64,000 nt of DNA from Mastacembelus armatus. Lineage: Eukaryota > Chordata > Actinopteri > Synbranchiformes > Mastacembelidae. The stretch lies in contig NC_046651.1 of the NCBI RefSeq assembly GCF_900324485.2, positions 14,768,605-14,832,604 on the forward strand, in the 5' to 3' direction. Numbering within the stretch: the stretch's first letter is position 1; the number at the start of each line of letters is the position of its first letter. A model generated the notes under the pieces. It saw only the letters and a program-made list of their open reading frames with translations, did no database searches and was not told the origin of the DNA. Positions 31,901-43,153 of this stretch are shown here, in pieces. A program made the position numbers and the translations under genes.

Positions 31901-34900
31901 ATTTCCATGGAATTCAGACATAATTTCTTACGGCTGTCAAATCAATGCCACGGTTTCGAGACAGTGAGCATCATTTGAGAAAATTCTTCACCTGAGGCGA
32001 TGCTGATGATCTCTTTGACGATGGCGTTCTGGGCCTCCTCATACTCCTCTCTGCTCTTGGTGTATTCCTCATTCAGTGAGCTCAGCTTACTGTAGACATG
32101 TGAAAGTGCACATGCAAGAGTGCAGACCATCAGCTGACATGAAGAGCAGGATTATCAGGGGTCAACACTGAGCCTGTGTGACAGTGAGACAGACCTGTTC
32201 GTGAAGCGCACGCCATTCTTCTGCACGTCCAACATGCTGAATTTCTTGTTGTTCCTCAGACTCTTCTCCTCCTTGCAGGTGACCCGCAGGTAAAAACCCA
32301 GGATGGCGTTTGATTCCAGCTTCACAGTCTTACCAGCATCCAGGCCTGAAACACAAAGTTTCTGCAATTACCTCAAACTGACATTCAAACAATATCCAAA
32401 GATTCATACAAATATTCTACAGATTCTTCCTGAGGAATCCCATGGCAGTCCAAGCCTGATGGGATAAATAATCCCGGTAGCGTGTTCTGGGTCAAGCCTA
32501 GGTTCTCCACCCAGCTGGATGTGCCCAGAACACCTCAACAGAAAGGTATCCAGGAGGCATCTAGCCAGATCCTCAAACTACCTCTAGCGGTGTCCTTTCA
32601 CAGGCAGCAGCAGTGGATCTACTCCGAGTTTCTCCTGAATGTCCAGGCTCTTCTATCTACTCCTCTGGCTGAGAACACTCAGTTTGGCCTTCTGTAAGTC
32701 TTTACGAATGCACATGACTATAGGTCAGAAGACCAGAGCCAGATCTTTGTCTTCAGTTTGGCTACCTAGTTACACCATTGATAATTGAATGTCTCAGATG
32801 ATAATGATGGTTGCATGGCTGCAGTAGTTTAAAGTAACTACCCTGCTGCTGCTAACACTGGAGCTTCAGATACCAGAGAACACCAGAGGTCTTGTGAAGG
32901 GTCAGAGCTGTTTTGTTGGCACATAGGGGACATACACAGTATTAGGCAGGTAGATTTTATCTTGTGGTTGAGGCAGACGTTCAGACAGACCTTAACTGCA
33001 CCCTTTCTACTAGAGGAATTTATCACATTCAGAGAAATGTGTAAGCACATGGTGACTGCATGGTATAATTAACTTAATTTGGCATTTCTATCACACCACA
33101 ACTTTAAAAAAAAACTCATCAGCAGACACACATGCAATCAAGCCCTTAAAATGCAGCATTAAGACACAGATATCGATGTTAGATTAATAGAAGCCTGTTA
33201 TACAAGTATTTGTGTGTTTATACACTAATCACCAAGTTCTCGGGCTGCACTGCTCAGCACTGCCTGCATGCTCTTTTCCAGTGTGTCCATCTTTTCTCTC
33301 AGTTCACTCAACACAGGATCAAATGATGCCTTCACCAGGAACTCATGGTGGTCAATCTAAATGTAACATACAACATACTAGTAAACAGCATGTACAACTG
33401 ATAATTGGTAAACATAAAACACCAAACAACAGCCTTACAATTTACACATGTAAAGAAATTCTTAAGAAAGAACCTGGTTCATGTCCAGGGTCGTCTCAAT
33501 CATCTCCTGGTACTTGGTGAAGTCAGTCTGAAGGTCTCTGAGAGGAGAGAGGAACACTGCCTCCAACAGAACCTGGTAAGTCCCTGCAAAAAAAAAAAAA
33601 TACACACACACACCATTCAATATGACTAGGATAGGTCATGTAACCTATGTAGAAAGTTAAGGAAGCTAAAAGCAAGTAGTATGCTGTTAGAGAAATTTAA
33701 GGATAAAAAATGTTTATCCTCAAGCTAATCATATGATTCCCTAGCGTTAACATAATTGCCTCAAGTGGCTTAATCATGTTTCCTTACTTTAACATGTGTG
33801 CCTTAACTAACAGTCATATGATCACTTTGCTGTAGCATATTTGAAACATTGACAAATAGCTCTATTGTGCAAAAATTACCTTTTTCCTTGAAACCAGAAC
33901 AGCTTGTTCAAGCCTCCACTCGTGTTGATAGATATGCTTAGCATCATAAACTCGTGACAAATTTCAAGTCTTTTGTGACATGATTGCAATTTGTGCAGTG
34001 TGAATAAGACAGAATAGCATCGGTAAATCAGGTGCTTAAGGTCTGCATGTTGAGCTATGCTAAGCTTAGCTCCATATTTAGTAAACAAATGTGAATATGC
34101 AGATTGTCTCATCTAACTCTTGATCTGTATGTATCTACAACAGCTCCGTGTACCCGCATATCTCTCCAGGGCTGTGATGAGAGCAGGGATCTGGCTCACG
34201 GCCTGGTACACGCGGTAGCAGTCCTGCAGTGTTGCAGTGTGACGGTGGAACTTCTTGGCCAGACGGTGAAGATCAGGAAACCGTCGCAGCAGATCCTCCT
34301 GACAGGTCTGCCTGAGCTCAGAGTCACACACGAAGCTCTCCACCAGGTCCAATCTACACACACACACATTTTTTTCAGTGTGTTATAAATGTTCATAGCA
34401 GATTTTGAGTATCTATCCAAAGGCTGTCAGGTATTTAACTTTGGATAAATTATGTTTATAAGCTTAAATTATTTGTACATGACAATGTGATAACATGTAA
34501 ATATGACACGAATGATAGGGATTGCTCCTGCAGAAAGATTTATTGTATTACCTCTCTTCTATTCTGGCTTTGTCCATGAGTGGCTGTTTGATCCACTGGT
34601 TGACCAGTCGCTGACCCTGCGGCGTACGACACTTGTTCAACAGACCGGCCAATGAATGAGCTCCACTCGTGTCGTCAGGTGAACCCTTTAGGAAACAACA
34701 CGTTTTAAAGCTGGACACGCGGAAATGGATGACCTGGCTCAGTCCCAAGATAAAGGTAAAGTTGCCTACCAGAACCAGTAAAACTAATTTATTAATGCAT
34801 TAGTTGTAATTTTATATTTGTGAAGACCTCGACCACCCACTTCACGAATGAATTCACATGTAGTCATGTGAGAGTGGTACAGGTCTTCTAATGACCTCTC

Positions 34901-36848
34901 AAAGGAAGAGTGAACTATGATTTATTGGGAAACTATGTGAGCTCCTGTGACCTGGTCTCTGTCACCGACCTGGAAGAGGTTAAGAGCCCTGACGGCAGCG
35001 TTGTCCAGCCTCATGTACTGACCCAGGTCCAGACTGACCAGTCTGAAGGAATTGAAGTTGGACTCGTCAGAGAGCAGTTCAAGAAAGCGCACCACTGCGG
35101 CCAAGCACGACATAGCCACCTGAAACCACACAGAGATGTTCTGCTTTAACATAGTGACCTTTTCGAGGACAAAACTTACATGCACAGTTTAAAAGCTAAT
35201 CTGATTCCTAACCTTTTCAAAATTAAAATGAATGTCATTTGTTACACTAATGGTCAGTTTGTAACTTTCTATAACATCCTTCAGATCAGGTTTATTTAGG
35301 TATCCATGTGTGTGGCCAAACATCAGGAAGCTTGTTCTTTTGTTCACCTGCTTGTCCAGCTCAGGAAGTGTGTTACTGGCCACAGTCTCTCCTCGCTTGG
35401 CTCTGAGCAGCCGGTTGAGATCCTGGACCATGTCCTTGCTGTTGAACTCTACTCTCTTCCTGTCGGAGACCAACATGCCACCACGCTGCACCACCTACAC
35501 AGACATACAGTTATAACAACTGCACTTTTCTTTACACAGTTAACAAGTGGTTTATGCTACATAGGGCTCAACAATTAGTAGGAAACTCAAACAGTAAATT
35601 CCTCAACTATCAGTAACTATCTACATGATTTTTCATTAGCAAGACAACAAACCAAGAAAGTTTGAATGTCATGAAATGTAAAATGTCCCAGTTGATGCTT
35701 TAAAGGATTCATTAATTTATGCATTTATTCCATATATTTTAAGCTTGTAGCCTTTGATTGTATATTAACACTGTGTTTTACCTTTGTACTCCTATTAACT
35801 TTGTATTTGTCGGGTGGGAAAATGACAACTAAAGCTGCTTTAACTGAACTGAACATACCTCTCGCAGTTTATTCCCATCAGTGCTGGCTTCACCCTGGGA
35901 TAAGAGACACTCTTTGGGACTGATTTGGACAAGCAGGGACTCCAGGTTGGAGAAGTTCTCATTGTCTGGAAACTCACACACTCCCATGGTCCTCTGCGCT
36001 GCATCCACATATCCGACCCCGACCACGCGCTGTCCATCAGCTCCTGTAGCAAACCGCACAGCCACGACTCCTGCACAACCCTCTGCTCCCGCTCCACCAC
36101 CAAACAGAATCTCCTCAAACTGAGTCAGGTTTCCTGGTGAGGCCTGCGTTTGGAGGAAATGGACGAGATGGACGACAACAACAGTTTATAGCACATTTTT
36201 ATTTTACAGTTAAACAGATGTAGCCGATAATCCTCTACCTTGTACTCGATCTTCCAGTCATGTTCCTTGCTGCTCTTGCTGTGGTTCCGGTACACTTCTA
36301 CTCTGTACTGCCTCACCAGCAGCAAGTCTTTCACGAAGGCTTCAAAATTCAGCTTACTCAGAACCACACCCTCCAGCCTGCGACTCCCTGTTAACAACAC
36401 AACCACTTTAACAGCAGAAATAACCTCGGGGCTCCACGTTAGTGTTAAGTTTTCACAGGTACTGATGAAAACCGCGAATAGAGCAGAGCTGTGTGTTTCT
36501 AGACATAACAATAACGTAGCTCTTCTTTAAACATGACACATAGCGGTATGTAACGTCATGCACGCTGCTAACAGCAAACCAAACCTGTCTACAATATTGA
36601 GCACGCTACGCACTTAGCTACACTGCAGATGCTAGCTAACCTGAGCCCAGATATTTGATGACCCCGTTCGTCTTAAAAACTTCTTTCGCCGCAAATATGG
36701 CGTCTTTCCCGTGCACGGTGTAGTAGTCGTTACGGTCAAATATTCTGAAAGTAGTGTCCGGTTTCTCCGGCATGGAGAAAATGAAGTTTAGAAAGCCATG
36801 TTCGGCTGCGCTGTCCATAGACAGGTTTTGTTTCGGCTGCACCGCCAT
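28920..36848 (-). CDS. msh2: DNA mismatch repair protein Msh2
   Basis: MSH2 pairs with MSH6 (MutSα) or MSH3 (MutSβ) in the nucleus to recognise mismatches and loops. Sixteen exons, reading down the minus strand: 36848–36641, 36387–36239, 36143–35859, 35494–35348, 35119–34970, 34685–34552, 34353–34154, 33583–33474, 33356–33233, 32345–32195, 32089–31992, 31684–31439, 30982–30778, 30670–30423, 30081–29906, 29096–28920. From exon 4 to exon 15 my recalled human exon lengths match exactly (147, 150, 134, 200, 110, 124, 151, 98, 246, 205, 248, 176). Product 935 residues, human 934. The start MAVQPKQNL matches the family; an in-frame upstream TTG is not used. MutS domains are followed by the ATPase with Walker [10 protein letters not shown] (about residue 668 on) and Walker [13 protein letters not shown], then the helix-turn-helix dimer region ([15 protein letters not shown]). 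No key residue is missing. Convergent with fbxo11. Confidence 0.98.
32396..33232. other. msh2 intron 9 (non-coding)
   Basis: Roughly 890 bp between exons 9 and 10, with only short chance frames on both strands. Nothing else recognised. Confidence 0.6.
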
Positions 36849-36930
36849 GCTGGAATCTCCCGCCAACCAACGTACCCCAAACAGGAAATTACGTTCTCAT
36901 CATGACGGGTTCCCATGGAAACGGGCCCAG
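36849..36930 (-). promoter_or_regulatory. msh2 core promoter with E2F-like and RFX-like motifs
   Basis: Reading on the minus strand, TTGGCGGGAGA (36866–36856) lies immediately upstream of the ATG and matches an E2F-type site; MSH2 is a known proliferation-linked gene. GTTCCCATGGAAAC (36909–36922) resembles the palindromic RFX X-box. The transcription start is not visible. Confidence 0.45.
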
Positions 36931-38470
36931 CCGCCGTCAAGGTGGACAAAATGATTTTAAAAAAAAAACTTTAAATAAATATGATTTTTGCATTTTTTAA
37001 ATTTATTTATTTGGTTCATTTATATTTTATGTTGAAGTTTTAAAGCATCCTCTCTTGTAGGAACACTGGGTACCATAAAGTTGCATAAAGGTAGCTTTGT
37101 CCTTAAAACAATTTATATGTTGTATAAAAATGTAAAAAAAAAAAAAAAAGCCGCACTGAAACAGTTCTGTTGATTTAAGGGTAGAAAATGTGGATTTGTT
37201 ACAACCCACGCATCTAGGAAAAATCCTAAGAAAGCTGCTCCATTAATGTGAAACAGCAGGTCATGAAATGTCAAACCAAGATGACACTCTTTCTTCTTCC
37301 ATCGTCAACTGTGTGTCTATACAGGCATGTGAGAGAGTGTGGATTATGAGTGAGGGTGTGTTATATAAATCAGTGTGTTATTTCAGAGTATTAGCTAATT
37401 AAATAATGCATGTCCATTCTCAGCCATGTCAGATGATCTTTAGAAAAAAGGTTTCTGGTTGTGCTTTTCAGAGTACTAACCTATGGACGTTAGCCCCTAT
37501 ATTCATTTGGCAATTCAATGTACAATATTGTCAGGTCATTTAAAAAATCATTGTGTAACTGAAAATTCAGTAGGCTATGCAAGGTGGCAACTCAATACTA
37601 ATTGCAGTTTGACTTATATCGATTAAAAATGATAAATTAAAGCAAAATCAATTGCATTTCATTTTGACTTGCAATTGCATTGTCACTTCTTAATAAACCA
37701 CATTTATTGTCACTCAGCTACAAAGAGAAAGACCCACTTTGATTGATGATATTAAGTATGTGAAACTACTGCAGTAGCTATTTAAATGATAGGTCACATG
37801 AACCTCAGGCTAACTATGGAAAGCTAAATGCTTCTGTCTGACACCCTAATTCAGTTTGTTAGCTGACAACCATGTTAGGAATGTAAAAATAAAAATGTAA
37901 AGCACCAACAGTGATTACAACCTCTGTATTGTATGGAGATGTAATGTTACAGACCTGTTAAACACTAATTAGACTGTTGTCCCCAAAAACATTGTTGTGG
38001 GGATAAAAACTTTTTCCCCACAGGAAGAGGACTGTGGATTCTTTTCTTCGACATTATTAAGATCTTAATGCTCAGCATGAACAGGAGGGATGATTAAAGG
38101 AATCAAAACCTGTTTAAATATTAATGTGGATATCAGGCTATGGTTTTAAGACATTCTGAAAATGGTGAAATCGACCTTTAATGTGTAAAACTGGTCATCT
38201 GCACATCACTCTTTGCTAGATTACTGATTATCGATGTATTTGTATGGATTTTTAGTTTTCAAGACTGGAAAAGCCTTAACAGGCGTGACTGCACAAAAAC
38301 ATGCCTGAGCTCCACGTGGAGTCATGAGCCTGCAGGGCTTTGTAAAAGGCTCGTCTGTGTCTTAGTATTAAGAGTAACAGTTCATGAATGGGGACAGTGG
38401 CTAAATACAGTAGTTGAAGTGAAGTGGGTGAGACGCAGGAACATCCGCTGTTTGCAGTGGGAGGGGGTGC
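36931..38470. other. msh2–gch2 divergent intergenic region
   Basis: AT-rich DNA with no supportable gene. There is an A-run near 37134–37148. The right end from about 38280 carries the gch2 upstream elements, described separately. Confidence 0.6.
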
Positions 38471-38580
38471 GATGCTGACCAACCTAGTGTTTTGACGTAG
38501 CCGGTTTAGGCTTTATAAACCCAGTGTCACCGGGAACAGGGGCAGTCTAGCAGACCCGCAGGGCAACTCAGTTTTTCTTC
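38310..38580 (+). promoter_or_regulatory. gch2 promoter: E-box, CRE-like half site and TATA box
   Basis: TATAAA at 38514–38519 lies about 90 bp before the ATG, consistent with a start of transcription near 38545. TGACGT (38493–38498) is a CRE half site 16 bp upstream of the TATA box; a CRE is known in the mammalian GCH1 promoter. A palindromic E-box TCCACGTGGA lies at 38311–38320, followed at once by GTCATGAG. Confidence 0.6.
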
Positions 38581-38605
38581 TTCCAGAGTTCAACCTCACT
38601 CCGAC

Positions 38606-39513
38606 ATGAACGGCCACTGCAACGGAGTCATAGACAGCAAAAAGCGGACCGTGCACCGCAAACACGACATGTCCCGCAACGATGTCGAAGGCAAGTCCTG
38701 CTTACCTGCCCTCGAGGCCGCCTACACCAGCATCCTGCGGGAGCTCGGGGAGGACACGGACCGTCAGGGGCTGCTGCGCACACCGCTGCGCGCCGCCAAG
38801 GCCATGCAGTTCCTCACCAAAGGCTACCAGGAGACCATCGATGGTGAGTCAACAGGTCCCCCTCTGCAGGCTGCACACTGGAAAATGCTTTGTTAATCAT
38901 TCACTTCTTTTTTTTAAGCAAAAGCTGCGAAAAGTTTACTTCCAAGTTTTCACATGTTCTATATAATGAACTAAGATCTTCAGGATTTGAACTGTTAGTT
39001 TGAAAGAACAAGACAAATGGAGAAAACACAATGTGACTTTTATTTCCCCTGTTTCTAATGACATGTTTAAAATGTGGATGTTTGTTTCCCCAGACATCTT
39101 AAATAACGCCATATTTGATGAAGACCATGATGAGATGGTGATTGTGAAAGACATAGACATGTTTTCACTCTGTGAACATCACCTAGTGCCCTTTTTTGGC
39201 AAGGTAGGTCCATACCAGTGTGTGTGTGTTGAGACGATGACAAGTGGAGTGTTTGTGTATTCAAAGCAAAATATTAAAACCAACTTAAAAGAAAGAATGA
39301 ATAACCCTAAACACTGATTGTGCAGGCTTGTGCATGTGCGTCCCATGTTGCTGCTTGTGAGCGGATGTACTGTATGTGTGTGTGTGTTTCATTGCATTTT
39401 GAGGTTAACACTGATTATGGGACCTCTGCTCTCATTGGCTGTTGTTTCTCTCCAGGTTCACATCGGATACATCCCCAACAAAAAAGTGGTGGGACTGAGC
39501 AAACTGGCAAGGT

Positions 39514-39562
<49 letters not shown>

Positions 39563-40981
39563 CCTCCTGATGTGACAGTAGCTGTATATTTCTGGTGTTA
39601 GTACCGGGTGACTGCGTTCTTCTGTTATCTCAGTGCATTGACCTGGAGGCTTAGAGTCTAAGCTCTCTGGCCATCGTCTAGCCCCCTCATCGAGCACACT
39701 CACAGACACAAGTCTAAACTCTGCGCTCGAGCCATGAGAAAATCCATTCAGACCTGTGGGAATCGCCAGTTATCATCACAGCCTCTCTGTCTGTCTCCTT
39801 TTCTCCCTTCCCTAAATATCGCACCGTCTCTGAAAACACAAACCCAGAATGACAGTAACAATCAGTGCTCGACAAATTCAAAGAATTCACTAGGCTGAAT
39901 CGTTCACAGATCAAAGATATGATTGGATGGCTACAGCAGAGGGCAGGGGTCAGGGACCGCTGCCAGTCTGTGTTTGTCAAAAGATTAATCATTATTATGC
40001 CTGATCTTTTTTCCATCCTCTCCATGTTGCTTGTGCTCTTATTTTCTGCAGGATCGTGGAGATTTTCAGTCGAAGACTTCAGGGTAAGCAAGCAAAGAAG
40101 CTTTGCAGCATTTTCTTTCATTTGAGTGGTATTATCTGGCGTATCAACTTTACATATGAGCAATTCTTTTGTTGATCCCAGTTCAAGAGCGTCTGACCAA
40201 GCAGATTGCCATGGGAATATTTGATGCTTTGCAGCCAAAAGGTGTAGCTGTGGTTATTGAAGCAGCGTAAGTAACGTAACATTCATCATATGTATTAATT
40301 AACCCACAAAGGCAAAATGTGAAGTTTTTTTCTTAAAACAACACAAATCCCTGGTATGAGCAGTAGATTTTAGCTGAAAATTGCTCTAAAATGTATATTA
40401 CTGAGCAAATTAACTGACTTTCTTACTTTTCAACAAAAGCTACAGCCACAGTCAAACTGGTCACCATGAATATCGATACAGTGGAATCAAATGTTATCTT
40501 TTATTCTGTGCATTCTTCTTTCTTCCTAAAACCTGGTACCTACATTACTCACAGTGGAACTGAAACAGTGTGGACATCCGGATGTGCTGTGTTAATAGCC
40601 ACTAGCACAGTGTTGAGCTGCCAGGCACAAGCAGAGCTGAGTTACACAAGTCTGCTATAACTTGTAATCTTCATTCCCAACCAAGAGCAACTTTTGTCAC
40701 ATATGCAATACTCCTCCAGTAACTCTGTAAAATAACTGGAGTTCCCTTTCAAACACGTTCTTTAGGTCTAAGAATTTCCCCAGACCATGTTCAGGCCACA
40801 GTAAATTCTCTAGCTGCACATCTGAGAGGGTGTCTGTATGTGTGTTTTCAGGCACATGTGTATGGTAATGCGCGGCGTCCAGAAGATGAACAGCCGCACG
40901 GTAACAAGCACCATGTTGGGAATTTACCTAGAGGACCCCAAAACCCGGGAGGAGTTCCTGAGTCTTTCACAGCAAGCCTAA
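38606..40981 (+). CDS. gch2: GTP cyclohydrolase I, gch2-type
   Basis: This enzyme converts GTP to 7,8-dihydroneopterin triphosphate, the first step of tetrahydrobiopterin and pteridine pigment synthesis; it works as a cytosolic homodecamer. Six exons in phase: 38606–38843, 39094–39203, 39456–39511, 40052–40083, 40182–40266, 40852–40981, giving 216 residues. The catalytic zinc ligands are visible: Cys106 and His109 in the CEHH motif and Cys177 in HMCMVMR. Other family landmarks are [21 protein letters not shown] and [18 protein letters not shown]. The N terminus [12 protein letters not shown] resembles zebrafish Gch2 rather than Gch1 as I remember them, so I prefer gch2, the paralogue used in xanthophore pigmentation. 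The C-terminal [19 protein letters not shown] differs from the usual [15 protein letters not shown]…KS end. An AATAAA lies at 41585. gch1 itself remains possible. Confidence 0.88.
39515..39560. repeat. (AC)23 microsatellite abutting gch2 exon 3 donor
   Basis: A perfect 46 bp AC run starts at the fourth base of gch2 intron 3 (donor GTGACACAC). Confidence 0.98.
40456..40748 (+). repeat. Dispersed repeat, copy A (gch2 intron 5)
   Basis: This ~290 bp segment shares ordered blocks with 41900–42191 on the opposite strand: ACCTGGTACCTACATTACTC, TGTGCTGTGTTAATAG, CTTCATTCCCAA and TAACTCTGTAAAATAA. The spacing between blocks is similar, so these are two diverged copies of one element. Family unknown. 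Both copies keep an open frame reading SSF…KPG.YITH. Confidence 0.7.
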
Positions 40982-41584
40982 CGCCATTTATTGCCATCCT
41001 CCATATACTGCCACACATGTAAAGCTCCAGAGTGGAACAGTGGATCTGCATCTGAGTTTACTTTAAGAAAATGAAAACACCAATAGCAGGAAATATAAAG
41101 CTGCTTTTTGATGCAGGATCCAAGCCACTCTAGATGCCACCTCACTGAAGCCTCAAAGATTTCAGTCCTTTTCCTGAAATCCATCATTTGAAATCACTGT
41201 GGAGAAAATAAGACAGTCTTTGTGCCTTTGGTAGATATTTTAGTCTTAAACGGCTGTATTGTTGTTGCAAGGTATAAAAACTGAGTGCAATATTGTAATG
41301 TGACAGTATTTAATTTTTTTCTGATGGGAATTTTGGTGCTTTTGCAAAGTCGATCTCTGGAAACTATCCTTGATTTATTACTGCATTTGGAGTCCACTGG
41401 TTTTAATAATGTAACAATCTGTGTCATTTCTAAATTCATTCACAAAGTCTTTCTAATATATTACATTTTTAAGATACATATCAAATTATATCTGTAGTCC
41501 AAATAGTAGAGCTACTGGATGTACTGAACAGATATGTTTTTATCACTGACAACTGTAGCATGTGTTTTCAAGATTCTTTGCTCA

Positions 41585-41590
41585 AATAAA
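41585..41590 (+). terminator. gch2 polyadenylation signal
   Basis: AATAAA about 600 bp past the gch2 stop. Confidence 0.6.
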
Positions 41591-41899
41591 GGAAATTCAC
41601 TCATCATGGAGTCAGCAAACTTGCCAGTGGTTCATTGAGGCTGAATGTGCTGAATGCCAACATGTTTATATTGACAATGATGCCATGCAGATGATTAGCA
41701 GGCTCAGTGTTTGCAACGTTCCCCACCTTAGTTTGGTGTGTTAGCTTGCTTGCATTTGCTAATAAGTAATACACATTAGGCACGTCTTAGGCTGATAGGA
41801 TTGTGATTGGTTTCACTGATACTGAATCATAAACCAAAGCATTGGACAAATTAAGCTTTAAAAAGAATAATGATAATCATTGTTGTTTTTACATTACAT

Positions 41900-42191
41900 G
41901 CATTTACTGTGACATCACTTATTTTACAGAGTTATCTCTTATTTGGGAATGAAGACTACAGGTTTTAAATAAATGAATTGGGGGGTGTAGACTTAGTGAG
42001 AATAGCAGACCTCTGTAACCTGCCCCTCAGCTGTGCTTGAGGCTTGAGCTCGAGATTACGTTAACACTATTAACACAGCACACACGAAGATCCACGTTGT
42101 TTGTTTCACCGTGAGTAATGTAGATACCTGGTTTAGAGAAGGAAGAAGGCCTAGAACAATGAATCACATACATCAAACTATGGTGATAATT
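41900..42191 (-). repeat. Dispersed repeat, copy B (downstream of gch2)
   Basis: Diverged copy of the segment at 40456–40748 in inverted orientation. The 16 bp block TAACTCTGTAAAATAA is identical (41934–41919) and the ACCAGGTATCTACATTACTC block lies at 42134–42115. Confidence 0.7.
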
Positions 42192-42764
42192 AAAGATGCA
42201 AAAAGTCATTGTGGCCTGTAATGAGAAATTTCAACAAAAAACACTAAATCAGGAATCAGTGTAAATGGGGATAAAATACTGTTCCCAAATGAACTATAAC
42301 ACAGAATAACAAGAGTAAAAAGGCAGTGACATAAGCACACTAGAGGACCCAATATTATATAACCCCTTATAGTTCAGTAGTTGCTTCATCCAAACATTAC
42401 ATACTGTACGTTACCTGTATTAGCTTGAGACCGATGCTGAGTTTGTGCTGTGGTGCAACAGCATAAATCAGTGAGTCAAAAAAACAAGTATGCACACATG
42501 TGGCTTAAGGCCCGAGGGAGAGCAAGGCCTTTAAATATCAACGGAGGAGTTTGTGAACTATAACTTCTATGTCTGACAGTTATTGGTGGGTGGAGGTCAA
42601 TCCTGACAGCGCAGCACAGTTTTCAAATATGATTAAGCCAGAGTAAACCAATTATAGCAGGTATACAGGAAAAAAAATGGGTATGTTGTGCGTAAGTGGC
42701 TAAAATTATGCCCTTAAAGGCTTCAGACAGAGGTACAAAACACATATGTACTCATATTGGAAGC

Positions 42765-42770
42765 TTTAAT
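42765..42770 (-). terminator. Candidate cript polyadenylation signal
   Basis: ATTAAA on the minus strand about 390 bp past the cript stop. A weak hexamer, chosen by position. Confidence 0.35.
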
Positions 42771-43153
42771 TCACTCAAAAATACAACACTTGATATATTA
42801 CATGCAGAAATATTAAAAAGCAAAGGATCTAAGTCTGAGCACTGAATTTGAAATATACAAAAAAATTAGAAGAGTCAACTTGAGCAACAGGTGAACAGGT
42901 GGTTCATTGAGACAATGTTACCCTGTGTATGGCCACTGTAAAATGTTCCAGTAGCATTATACTCTGTAATAATCTATAATTTGAGACAAATCCATCTCCA
43001 GGTTGCTTTCTTTCACTGAGATGGGACGAACGGTGAAAAGTTATACCTGTCTATTACAGGACATTGTGGAAACAAGACTGAAAAGACAAAAGCATACTTT
43101 AGTCTCATTCTCATATCTGTTACTCGAAGAACTGTTCCCAGATCAGCATGCTG

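Larger units (their letters stand above)
40982..43153. other. gch2 3' UTR and gch2–cript convergent gap
   Basis: The gch2 3' UTR probably ends after AATAAA at 41585–41590. The interval holds repeat copy B (41900–42191, minus orientation). On the far side lies the presumed cript 3' UTR, read on the minus strand from 43153 to about 42765. Nothing else recognised. Confidence 0.6.

Noticed and set aside
36846-36866. Upstream in-frame start giving MAGDSS before msh2
   Set aside because: The codon is TTG, and the family begins MAVQPK at the ATG 36848–36846.
39714-40238. 174-codon minus-strand open frame
   Set aside because: It runs antisense across gch2 introns 3–4 and exons 4–5, with no family resemblance. 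A chance frame.
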